A stretch of 21,729 bases of DNA from Candidatus Peribacteria bacterium (GTDB lineage Bacteria; Patescibacteriota; Gracilibacteria; UBA1369; LOWO2-01-FULL-3). The stretch lies in NCBI GenBank assembly GCA_943359415.1, contig CALRHQ010000007.1:1-21729 (forward strand), written 5' to 3'. The translations under genes and the position numbers were made by a program. Below the pieces are notes generated by a model, which saw nothing but the letters and a program-made list of their open reading frames with translations, did not search any database and had not been told where the DNA came from. This document shows, piece by piece, positions 14,856-21,264 of this stretch; the stretch's first letter is position 1; every line of letters begins with the position of its first letter.

Positions 14856-15686
14856 ATGGCACCAGAAGCACAACAACCGGAACCTTGGGATGGAGTAGAT
14901 AGAAGAACAAAACAACTTCCAGTCGGACCTACTGCATTAACAATCGCAAATAGAGTTGTAGCTGACGGAAAAACAGCAGTAGATCAAGACGATGTAAGAG
15001 AAGGTGATCTTGAAAACACAATTCTAAGAACAAGAGTAGAGGGAATTTTAGACCTTGCAACCAGCGATGAGGCTAAACATGATATAAAACCGACAGGTGA
15101 AGCCTCTAATCAATCAGAAGCTCAACCCACAGAACTTACTCCGGAACAAAAGGAGCAAGCATGGTTTGTAAAATTTAAAGTACGTTTTGAATCTCTTCCA
15201 GAATTGCATCAAGGAGTTGAATGGGCAGATGTCGAAGAATCACTGAAAGCGGATCCTGAACAATTAAGAAAACTTCAAGCATTGGATGAAAAAGGCCATG
15301 ACATGAACGTATTTGGTGAAGAAAACGGTGAATTTGTTTTTGCCTCAGGTTGGAGCGACTACAACAAAGTTTCTACGGAACACAGAAATATTGCATATGA
15401 CCTGGAAGGGCAAAAATTAGCTGAAAAACAAGGATATACACCTGCAGGAAACGCAGTCGATATAGCAGAATCGATGGGTGCAGATTTGGCTGATCCAAAA
15501 TTCCATGAGCAATTACGCAAAGAAATAGCCGTAAATGGCTGGGCATGGCTTAAAACAGATGCTGCTACAAGAACAATCGGCGTTGCGTTCATCGGTAACT
15601 ACGTTGGTATCCGCAGGGATGCTGCGGACACTCACTATGATCGTGGTTCCTTCCGTGCCGCGCTAAGGGTCAAAAAAACTGCTTAG
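14856..15686 (+). CDS. DGR variable protein with DUF4256-like C-terminal domain
   Basis: A 276-residue protein diversified by the adjacent retroelement. Residues 1-95 are polar and probably flexible (WDGVDRRTKQ). From about 100 the order of motifs resembles DUF4256: KADPEQLRKLQALDEKG, FVFASGWSDY, RNIAYDLEGQ, AVDIAESMGADL, NGWAWLKT and the end GSFRAALRV. That family typically ends in AARGFRGSLRV. The variable repeat covers residues 240-272, leaving only KKTA after it, the usual C-terminal position in C-type-lectin-like DGR targets. Eleven template Asn codons have become Val, Ile, Tyr, Val, Arg, Asp, Ala, Asp, Thr, Tyr and Arg. There is no signal peptide or membrane helix, so the binding surface is probably intracellular unless exported otherwise. 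The DUF4256 link is from memory. Confidence 0.88.
   Translation: MAPEAQQPEPWDGVDRRTKQLPVGPTALTIANRVVADGKTAVDQDDVREGDLENTILRTRVEGILDLATSDEAKHDIKPTGEASNQSEAQPTELTPEQKEQAWFVKFKVRFESLPELHQGVEWADVEESLKADPEQLRKLQALDEKGHDMNVFGEENGEFVFASGWSDYNKVSTEHRNIAYDLEGQKLAEKQGYTPAGNAVDIAESMGADLADPKFHEQLRKEIAVNGWAWLKTDAATRTIGVAFIGNYVGIRRDAADTHYDRGSFRAALRVKKTA
15572..15671 (+). repeat. DGR variable repeat (VR)
   Basis: A 100-bp repeat at the 3' end of the target gene, matching the template repeat at 15999-16098 without gaps. There are 17 mismatches, and every one falls on an adenine of the template. The last 26 bp, GTTCCTTCCGTGCCGCG(C)TAAGGGTC, are nearly invariant and GC-richer, as expected for the site where mutagenic homing starts. 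Confidence 0.97.
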
Positions 15687-15884
15687 TATTTGATATTTAA
15701 TTTTTTTTAAACTTTATTTTTTAGGGTCGAGCAAAAGCGAGACTCTTTTCTTTTTACATAAATTTCGCTAAATTTGATTCAACGGTGAATAGTTACTCTA
15801 CTCAGATGGAGCTACCGTTCGCGTGATCTTTCTCAAAAAAGACTTTGAATTAAAGAAGAAGTCCGAAAGATCATAATTTTAAAA
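15687..15884 (+). other. non-coding leader between the DGR target gene and template, with inverted repeats
   Basis: No gene is seen here. The first part is T-rich. An AACGGT/ACCGTT pair (15781-15786/15814-15819) encloses a partly paired loop. TGATCTTTC/GAAAGATCA (15824-15832/15865-15873) is a 9-bp stem with an inner GACTT/AAGTC pair (15841-15845/15859-15863). TTAGGGTC at 15721-15728 resembles the ends of VR and TR. There is no avd-like accessory gene in this usual position. Confidence 0.6.
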
Positions 15885-16101
15885 ATAGACCCTTAGGTAT
15901 GAGTGGAGGTTACTCCGACATTGCGTCGGAGTGAAAAAAGCAAACCAATGCCTGCTGCGCGGTTGCGACTGCAAAAGCAGATACGGACAATCTCCATCAA
16001 CAATCGGCAATGCGTTCAACGGTAACAACAATGGTATCAACAGGAATAATGCGAACAATCACAATGATAATGGTTCCTTCCGTGCCGCGATAAGGGTCTA
16101 T
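15885..16101 (+). ncRNA. predicted DGR template RNA core
   Basis: ATAGACCCTTA (15885-15895) is a perfect 11-nt complement of TAAGGGTCTAT (16091-16101), which covers the last 8 nt of the template repeat and 3 nt beyond. The two would clamp the template RNA into a closed loop of about 195 nt. Inside it is a hairpin ACTCCGAC-ATTGC-GTCGGAGT (15912-15932) and a small CTGC/GCAG hairpin (15969-15980). An open frame through this region has no protein-like features beyond the template itself and is treated as non-coding. Confidence 0.65.
15999..16098 (+). repeat. DGR template repeat (TR)
   Basis: A 100-bp non-coding copy of the VR, rich in AAC/AAT triplets. In the VR frame it would read TIGNAFNGNNNGINRNNANN and so on. 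Twelve Asn codons sit where the VR encodes varied residues, and only adenine positions differ between the two. It lies 187 nt upstream of the reverse transcriptase gene. Confidence 0.97.
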
Positions 16102-16139
16102 AAACTTTGGACAGATTTGAGCCATCCCCCAAGCATGCG

Positions 16140-16156
16140 GCCGATTTCGGCTAGTT
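16140..16156 (+). terminator. weak terminator-like hairpin after the template repeat
   Basis: GCCG-ATTT-CGGC (16140-16151) is followed by TAGTTTT. It could end or protect the template RNA. The stem is short, so this is tentative. Confidence 0.3.
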
Positions 16157-16238
16157 TTGACTGCGTCTGGAATATTATGGTATCATTTGCCAATCTCAAT
16201 TCTAAAAATAGTCGCAGTTTTATGGCTGTTATTTCAAG

Positions 16239-16266
16239 TTGACTGCTTGCTCTGATTAAATATATA
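16239..16266 (+). promoter_or_regulatory. promoter of the DGR reverse transcriptase
   Basis: TTGACT (16239-16244), a 16-nt spacer and TATATA (16261-16266) predict a start near 16274 and a leader of about 12 nt before ATG 16286. The RT thus seems to have its own promoter, separate from the target gene. Confidence 0.55.
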
Positions 16267-16285
16267 GACTTCATAAGTTTTATTT

Positions 16286-16741
16286 ATGATAGGTAATGAG
16301 TCCATAGATTTGAGTTTAAAAAATATTTGGGAAAGTTGGTTTGCTTTTAGGAAAGGTAAAAAGGCCACAGATGAATTGCATAATTTTCAATATTTCCTCG
16401 AGAAAAATCTCTCTGAACTTTTTCAAGATTTGAATTCTGAAAAATACAAACATGGAAATTATCGAAAATTTATAGTTTGTGAGAACAAACGCAGAGAAAT
16501 TTCTGTGGCAAGTATTCGCGACAGAGTTGTTCACCGACTTGTTTACAATTACTTGGAAAAAATATACGACAAGACTTTTATTTATGACGCATGGTCCTGT
16601 CGAAAAGATAAAGGTTTGCTTGGTGCTATAGAAAGAACAGCTTGCTTTTTGAAGCATTCTGCCACATACACACACACACACACACACCGCGAAGCCATTT
16701 TTCGCCTGTCAGGCAAATCAAATGTGGATTTGGAAATGTGA
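16286..16741 (+). CDS. DGR reverse transcriptase, N-terminal part (frame-shifted)
   Basis: A 151-residue frame with the N-terminal third of a DGR-type reverse transcriptase: IWESWFAFRKGKKATDELHN, then GNYRKFIVCENKRREISVAS, RDRVVHRLVYNYLEKIYDKT and DAWSCRKDKGLLGAIERT (motifs 0 to 2). After residue 125 it runs through the (AC)10 tract, giving ATYTHTHTH. It then reads RE plus 16 residues without RT character and stops at a TGA inside the start of the catalytic frame. The catalytic Asp residues are all in the other frame, so this product alone is inactive. One added CA unit, or loss of two, would join the frames. The gene is either a pseudogene, phase-variable, recoded or affected by a sequencing error. 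Confidence 0.85.
   Translation: MIGNESIDLSLKNIWESWFAFRKGKKATDELHNFQYFLEKNLSELFQDLNSEKYKHGNYRKFIVCENKRREISVASIRDRVVHRLVYNYLEKIYDKTFIYDAWSCRKDKGLLGAIERTACFLKHSATYTHTHTHREAIFRLSGKSNVDLEM
16668..16687 (+). repeat. (AC)10 dinucleotide microsatellite inside the RT gene
   Basis: Twenty bases of uninterrupted AC, preceded by an imperfect CACAT, lie in the coding region just before the frame break. Each unit gained or lost shifts the frame. A cluster of small inverted repeats follows at once: GCGAA/TTCGC (16689-16705) and GCCTG-T-CAGGC (16704-16714). Confidence 0.95.
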
Positions 16742-17309
16742 CGTAAAAAAGTTTTTTGACAGCGTTGATCAAGAAATTTTGCTTAAGATTTTGTCATTGA
16801 GAATCAAAGATAGTACAACTTTGAATTTGTTGAAAGAAATAATTTTGAGTTTTACGACTGTTCAAGGACAAAAAATCGGTATGCCGATAGGAAATCTCAC
16901 AAGCCAAATTTTTGCTAATATTTATTTGAATGAACTTGATAGATTTGTAAAGCATAAATTACGCGCAAAGGCTTATGTCCGCTATGGCGATGATTTTATT
17001 TTGGTCGAAAACGATTTTGAAAAGTTGAAATTTTTCAGAGCGAAGACCATAGATTTTCTGGAAAATGAATTGAAATTAACCGTAAACCCAAAAAGCGACA
17101 AAATCATAAAGCCATCCCACGGACTGAAATTTTTGGGAATAAAATTTTGGCAATCCGGCAGAACTTTAAACAAAAGAAGCCTAAAACGGGCTACAGAAAG
17201 GCTAAATCACTCCAATATCTCAAGCTACAGCGGTCTTATAAAAAAACATTGCAATAAAAAATATCAAAAATATTTTGATTGGGTGGTTTTGGAAAAACTT
17301 AATTTTTGA
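16722..17309 (+). CDS. DGR reverse transcriptase, catalytic part
   Basis: A 195-residue frame with the palm and thumb of a DGR reverse transcriptase. WKCDVKKFFDSVD (4-16) gives the first catalytic Asp. GMPIGNLTSQIFANIYLNEL (53-72) is the DGR-type (I/L)GxxxSQ motif, which replaces QGxxxSP of other RTs. YVRYGDDFILVEND (85-98) is the YxDD box (Asp90, Asp91). TVNPKSDKI and LKFLGIKFW are motifs 6 and 7. The ATG at 16722 is probably not a true start: homologous RTs continue upstream into the 16286 frame. No Avd, HRDC-like or second target gene follows. The joined protein would be 341 residues, the normal size. Confidence 0.88.
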   Translation: MWIWKCDVKKFFDSVDQEILLKILSLRIKDSTTLNLLKEIILSFTTVQGQKIGMPIGNLTSQIFANIYLNELDRFVKHKLRAKAYVRYGDDFILVENDFEKLKFFRAKTIDFLENELKLTVNPKSDKIIKPSHGLKFLGIKFWQSGRTLNKRSLKRATERLNHSNISSYSGLIKKHCNKKYQKYFDWVVLEKLNF

Positions 17310-17346
17310 CGACATCTATCGCAATAAAAATACAAAAATGTCCAAC

Positions 17347-17387
17347 GATTCCGCTTCATCAATCAGCGGATTTTAGAATTATTTTAA
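17347..17387 (+). terminator. rho-independent terminator after the RT gene
   Basis: ATTCCGCT (17348-17355) pairs with AGCGGATT (17365-17372) with one mismatch, leaving a 9-nt loop. It is followed by TTAGAATTATTTT. Confidence 0.55.
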
Positions 17388-17419
17388 TAAAATTTTAAAT
17401 CTGTGTGCAAAAATGCTTG

Positions 17420-17458
17420 TTGACGTATCCAAAACACATAGATATCATATATATGATA
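17420..17458 (+). promoter_or_regulatory. promoter and palindromic operator of the first toxin-antitoxin module
   Basis: TTGACG (17420-17425), a 17-nt spacer and TATCAT (17443-17448) predict a start near 17455. The perfect 16-bp palindrome TATCATATATATGATA (17443-17458) covers the -10 and the start point, as expected for autorepression by the antitoxin. The promoter supports ATG 17479 as the start, since the ATG at 17413 would lie upstream of the -35. Confidence 0.6.
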
Positions 17459-17478
17459 AAATATATAACATATCATGT

Positions 17479-17727
17479 ATGGTAACAATAATAACAACAA
17501 CTCACGTGCAACAAAGAATAGGCGAAATAGCCAAAAACATAGATAAAACAAGCTATATAGTCACAAACAAAGGGGAGGGAAAAGTTGTAATGCTCCCGTA
17601 TTTTCATGGATGCGACGAATTTATAGCTGAATATCTTGAAGATTATGAAATGTTCATGAATAGAAATAGTCTCGATAAAAGATACAAACAATCAATCGAT
17701 TCTGGAAAAAGCGACTTGGTTATTTAA
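17479..17727 (+). CDS. Phd/YefM-family antitoxin
   Basis: An 82-residue antitoxin beginning MVTIITTTHVQQRIGEIAKN, which matches the N-terminal DNA-binding fold of Phd/YefM. It is followed by the TSYIVTNKGEGKVVMLPYF strand pair and an acidic helical tail (DEFIAEYLEDYEMFMNRN) that should bind and block the toxin. The gene lies 5 nt before the RelE-like toxin gene. A longer frame from 17413 is rejected because it runs through the promoter and operator. The antitoxin probably represses its own operon at the 16-bp palindrome. Confidence 0.8.
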   Translation: MVTIITTTHVQQRIGEIAKNIDKTSYIVTNKGEGKVVMLPYFHGCDEFIAEYLEDYEMFMNRNSLDKRYKQSIDSGKSDLVI

Positions 17728-17732
17728 AACAA

Positions 17733-18008
17733 ATGATAAAATTTACTTTTACAAAAAAGGCAAAAACAAAGTTCAAGAAATTCGATTTTTCGGAGCAAGA
17801 GAGGATTATTGAAAAATTAACCGACCTGAAAAATCATAAAAATATTTTCACAGTTCTTAAAAAATTAACATTATTCAAATACGCTACACACAGACTAAGA
17901 ATAGGGCAATACAGAGCTTTGCTGTTATTGTTGGGAAAAGATAAAACAAACATAGAATTTCTAGTCGTAGATATCGGACATAGAAAAGATATCTACAAAA
18001 ACCTCTAA
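17733..18008 (+). CDS. RelE/ParE-superfamily toxin
   Basis: A 91-residue basic protein with the RelE/ParE core: two N-terminal helices (TKKAKTKFKKFDFSEQERII), then strands HRLRIGQYRALLLLLG and the C-terminal IEFLVVDIGHRKDIYK. The RLRIGQYRA and GHRKDIY motifs are those of RelE/ParE toxins. It may be a ribosome-dependent mRNase (RelE-like) or a gyrase poison (ParE-like), which cannot be decided here. Its stop is 2 nt from the stop of the opposing toxin gene. Confidence 0.85.
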   Translation: MIKFTFTKKAKTKFKKFDFSEQERIIEKLTDLKNHKNIFTVLKKLTLFKYATHRLRIGQYRALLLLLGKDKTNIEFLVVDIGHRKDIYKNL

Positions 18009-18010
18009 CA

Positions 18011-18283
18011 CTAAAACTTATACACATCCTTCCTATGTTTCACTGAAAGGATCAAAAGTATTGTGATATTCCCATTTCTATCTATATCAAAAATTGCCCT
18101 ATAGTCTCCGATGCGAAATCTATAAGTGCCAAAACGAGGATTTTCAAGTTTCTTGGCGAAAGACAAAGGATCTGATTGCTGACTGAAAAATTTTATTTTA
18201 TCCAAAACACGCTTTGCAGTCTTTTTGCCAAGCTTTTTAATCTCATCAAACGCACGATCGGTATACTCAACCCTATAATTCAT
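18011..18283 (-). CDS. RelE/ParE-superfamily toxin
   Basis: A 90-residue toxin starting MNYRVEYTDRAFDEIKKLGK, with the family strands GTYRFRIGDYRAIFDID, ITILLILSV and the ending KHRKDVYKF. It is clearly related to the opposing toxin (RLRIGQYRA versus RFRIGDYRA; HRKDIYK versus HRKDVYK) but only distantly overall. Its ATG overlaps the end of its antitoxin gene by 4 nt, so translation is probably coupled. Confidence 0.88.
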   Translation of the reverse strand: MNYRVEYTDRAFDEIKKLGKKTAKRVLDKIKFFSQQSDPLSFAKKLENPRFGTYRFRIGDYRAIFDIDRNGNITILLILSVKHRKDVYKF

Positions 18284-18528
18284 AAACCAAGTTTTTTATA
18301 AACCTCTTCTTGGCTATAAACATTGCCATCCTTCACTTGTTTTCTAGCAATCTTGATATCTTTTGCCAGATTTTCCAAAATAAATTCACCTCCATTTATA
18401 GGAGTTACTTCCAAAATAGGAGTGGAATGATTCATCACAATATATCGTATATTTTTTTTAACGGCCTCCTTCCATGTTTTAGCAATATTTTCCCTGAAAC
18501 TTTTAATTCCAATCATCTTTGTAGTCAT
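18280..18528 (-). CDS. Phd/YefM-family antitoxin
   Basis: An 82-residue antitoxin beginning MTTKMIGIKSFRENIAKTWK, with the strand pair NIRYIVMNHSTPILEVTPI and a charged helical tail that should neutralise the toxin. ATG 18528 is chosen over 18552 because the -10 box is at 18562-18557 and the predicted transcription start is about 18550. The gene starts just past the 3' end of ppdK on the same strand but has its own near-consensus promoter. Confidence 0.82.
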   Translation of the reverse strand: MTTKMIGIKSFRENIAKTWKEAVKKNIRYIVMNHSTPILEVTPINGGEFILENLAKDIKIARKQVKDGNVYSQEEVYKKLGL

Positions 18529-18556
18529 AATTTTATTTTTAAAAAGTAGCACCTAA

Positions 18557-18585
18557 AGTGTACACAATTTAGTCGAGCATGTCAA
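18557..18585 (-). promoter_or_regulatory. promoter of the second toxin-antitoxin module
   Basis: On the minus strand TTGACA (18585-18580), a 17-nt spacer and TACACT (18562-18557) are close to consensus. A perfect palindrome GTGTACAC (18558-18565) overlaps the -10 and may be the operator. The promoter lies only 9 nt beyond the ppdK stop. Confidence 0.65.
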
Positions 18586-18594
18586 CGCTATATT

Positions 18595-21252
18595 TCACAT
18601 CTTCAACACCGCCTGCGCAGCAGCAAGCCTCGCGACAGGAACTCTATATGGACTACAGCTTACATAATTCAGCCCTATTTTATGGCAGAATTCTATAGAT
18701 TTTGGCTCACCTCCGTGCTCGCCACAAATTCCAATTTCAAGGTCAGGTTTTTCTTTTCGACCAAGTTCTACACAAATCCTCATCAGTTGGCCAACTCCAT
18801 CTTGATCAATAGTTTCAGTTGGATCTCTTTCGAAAATTCCTTTCTCAAGATATTCCTTCAAAAATTTACCTGAATCATCGCGTGAAAAACCAAGTGTCAT
18901 TTGAGTAAGATCATTTGTTCCAAAAGAGAAAAAGTCCGCTTCCTTAGCCAATTCATCAGCAGTCAAACAAGCACGTGGAACCTCGATCATCGTACCGATT
19001 TTATAATTAAAATTAACTTTATCTCCATAAGACAAAATCGTTTCTTCAACTAATTTTCGCAAATTTTGTAATTCAGTTTTAAATCCAATAAGTGGAAGTT
19101 CAAACTCAACATTCACTTCCATTCTACCGGCAGAAACCTCAATCGCTGCCTCAGAAATGGCTTGTGTCTGCATTTTATAAATATCTGGGAAGGTAATCCC
19201 AAGCCTGCATCCTCGATGTCCAAGCATTGGATTGATTTCATGCAGATTTGAAATAGTCATTTTTAAATCATCGAAAGTTGTATCCAAATCTTCAGCCAAT
19301 TTGCGAATATCTTCTTCTTTTTCCGGCAAAAATTCATGAAGAGGTGGATCGAGCAAACGTATTGTCATTGGCTTTCCTTCCATCACTTTGAAGATTTCAA
19401 TAAAATCACACTTCTGAAATTCTTTAAGTTTTGTTAGTTGTTTTGCTCGTGTTTCGTCATCTTTAGACAAAATCATTTTACGAACCATTGGAATTCTTTC
19501 TTCATCAAAAAACATGTGTTCTGTACGACAAAGTCCGATTCCTTCAGCTCCAAAATCTATCGCAACTTGGCAATCTTTTGGAGTGTCGGCATTTGTACGA
19601 ACCTTCATAATTCTAACTTTATCAGCCCATTCCATAATAGTTTTGAAATCTTCAGACATCTTTGGTTCCTCAAGTTCTACGCTACCCAAAATAACTTCTC
19701 CAGTGCTTCCATCAAGCGTTATTACATCACCTTCATTAAGAACCAAATCTCCAACAATTATTTTCTTGGCAGACGCATTTACGGAAATCTCAGCACATCC
19801 AGCGACACAGCATTTTCCCATTCCTCTTGCGACAACCGCAGCGTGGCTAGTCATTCCTCCACGTGAAGTCAAAATTCCCTGAGCTGCATGCATTCCATGA
19901 ATATCTTCAGGACTTGTTTCTTTTCGTACAAGAATCACTTTTTCATCTCTTTCGTTCGCCCAAGCAAAAGCATCATCAGCATTAAACACGACCTTTCCGC
20001 AAGCTGCTCCTGGCGAAGCAGGCAAACCTTTTGCGATCACATTCTTTTGCGCTGATTTTTTTATTTGAGGATGTAGTAATTGGCTTAGAGAAGCCGCATC
20101 TATTTTTAAGAGAGCTTCTTCCTTTGAAATAAGTTTTTCCTCTACAAGATCAACAGCAATTTTGATAGCAGCATGTGCAGTTCTCTTTCCATTTCTTGTT
20201 TGTAACAAAAACAAATTTCCACGTTCTATGGTGAACTCAATATCCTGCATATCTTTATAATGTTTCTCCAAAGTGTCTTTAACGTCTAGAAGCTGAGCAT
20301 AAGCAGCTTCATTGATTTCTTTAAGATCGTCAATTTTACTTGGAGTTCTGATTCCAGCTACAACATCTTCTCCCTGTGCATTCATCAAAAATTCCCCATA
20401 AAATTCTTTTGCACCATTCGAAGGATTCCTCGTAAACGCGACCCCTGTACCACTATCGTTACCCATATTTCCAAAAACCATAGACTGAACATTCACGGCA
20501 GTTCCTTTAAGTCCAAAAATATTATTAATTTTTCTATAAGTTTTTGCACGATCATTGTCCCAAGAATTGAAAACAGCTTCGATGGCTAGTTTTAGCTGTG
20601 CAAGTGGATTCTCGGGAAATTCATTTTCTGCATTTTTGCTTATTATTTCTTTGAATTCATAAACCAATTTTTTCAAATCTGAAGCATCCAAATCAGTATC
20701 CTGCTTTACATTTTTTTCTTCTTTTATTTTCTCAATAGCTCCTTCAAAAAGATCATGAGAAACACCTAAAACTACATTCCCAAACATTTGTACAAACCTT
20801 CGATAACAGTCATATGCAAATCTTTCATTATTTGTATTAGCAATAACCCCTTTTACAGTTTCATCATTAAGCCCAAGATTCAAAATTGTATCCATCATCC
20901 CAGGCATAGAAACTGCAGCACCGCTTCTTACGGAAACGAGCAATGGATTTTTTGCATCACCAAGCTTCTTTCCTGTTTTTACTTCAAGAAGATTTAATTT
21001 TTCTTCAAGTTGCTGCGCGAACTCTTCAGGATAAGAATTTTTCGAAACAAAGTATTCGCAAACTTCAGTTGTGATAGTGAAACCAAATGGAACAGGAATT
21101 CCGATATTAGTCATCTCAGCAAGGTTCGCGCCCTTACCTCCAAGCAAATCACGCATGTCCTTATCTCCTTCATCAAAAGAATATATATATTTTGTTTGAA
21201 AAACCGAGCGATGAGCCAGGTCAGCTTTCGCAATAGAAGAGCTTGGTATCAT
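18595..21252 (-). CDS. ppdK: pyruvate, phosphate dikinase
   Basis: A full-length 885-residue PPDK, which interconverts pyruvate, ATP and phosphate with phosphoenolpyruvate, AMP and pyrophosphate. It has the N-terminal ATP-grasp domain (LLGGKGANLAEM at 36-47, VSVRSGAAVSMPGMMDTILN at 106-125), the swivelling phosphohistidine domain with catalytic His470 in GGMTSHAAVVARGMGKCCVAG, and the C-terminal TIM barrel with FGAEGIGLCRTEHMFF, GTNDLTQMTLGFSRDD and the catalytic Cys in ICGEHGGEP. The first 20 residues are an extension relative to the usual KYIYSF start. It follows the glutamate dehydrogenase gene by 12 nt on the same strand. In a fermentative CPR cell it may work in the glycolytic direction, an inference. 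Confidence 0.96.
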   Translation of the reverse strand: MIPSSSIAKADLAHRSVFQTKYIYSFDEGDKDMRDLLGGKGANLAEMTNIGIPVPFGFTITTEVCEYFVSKNSYPEEFAQQLEEKLNLLEVKTGKKLGDAKNPLLVSVRSGAAVSMPGMMDTILNLGLNDETVKGVIANTNNERFAYDCYRRFVQMFGNVVLGVSHDLFEGAIEKIKEEKNVKQDTDLDASDLKKLVYEFKEIISKNAENEFPENPLAQLKLAIEAVFNSWDNDRAKTYRKINNIFGLKGTAVNVQSMVFGNMGNDSGTGVAFTRNPSNGAKEFYGEFLMNAQGEDVVAGIRTPSKIDDLKEINEAAYAQLLDVKDTLEKHYKDMQDIEFTIERGNLFLLQTRNGKRTAHAAIKIAVDLVEEKLISKEEALLKIDAASLSQLLHPQIKKSAQKNVIAKGLPASPGAACGKVVFNADDAFAWANERDEKVILVRKETSPEDIHGMHAAQGILTSRGGMTSHAAVVARGMGKCCVAGCAEISVNASAKKIIVGDLVLNEGDVITLDGSTGEVILGSVELEEPKMSEDFKTIMEWADKVRIMKVRTNADTPKDCQVAIDFGAEGIGLCRTEHMFFDEERIPMVRKMILSKDDETRAKQLTKLKEFQKCDFIEIFKVMEGKPMTIRLLDPPLHEFLPEKEEDIRKLAEDLDTTFDDLKMTISNLHEINPMLGHRGCRLGITFPDIYKMQTQAISEAAIEVSAGRMEVNVEFELPLIGFKTELQNLRKLVEETILSYGDKVNFNYKIGTMIEVPRACLTADELAKEADFFSFGTNDLTQMTLGFSRDDSGKFLKEYLEKGIFERDPTETIDQDGVGQLMRICVELGRKEKPDLEIGICGEHGGEPKSIEFCHKIGLNYVSCSPYRVPVARLAAAQAVLKM

Positions 21253-21264
21253 AAATTTTTTAGA

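Noticed and set aside
15931..16242. Open frame of 103 codons across the template repeat
   Set aside because: It has no plausible protein features apart from the Asn-rich template and no good start signal; template repeats are non-coding RNA in DGRs.
16286..17309. Reading the reverse transcriptase as a group II intron or retron RT
   Set aside because: The (I/L)GxxxSQ motif, the missing maturase and intron domains, and the adjacent TR/VR pair with A-only differences identify a DGR RT.
17413..17478. Longer antitoxin start at ATG 17413
   Set aside because: The extra 22 codons run through the -35, -10 and palindromic operator.
17471..17485. ATCATGTATGG near the antitoxin start as a third copy of the Y-element hairpin 1 loop
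   Set aside because: It shares the CATGTAT string but has no flanking stem and no second hairpin with GTACATGTTA.
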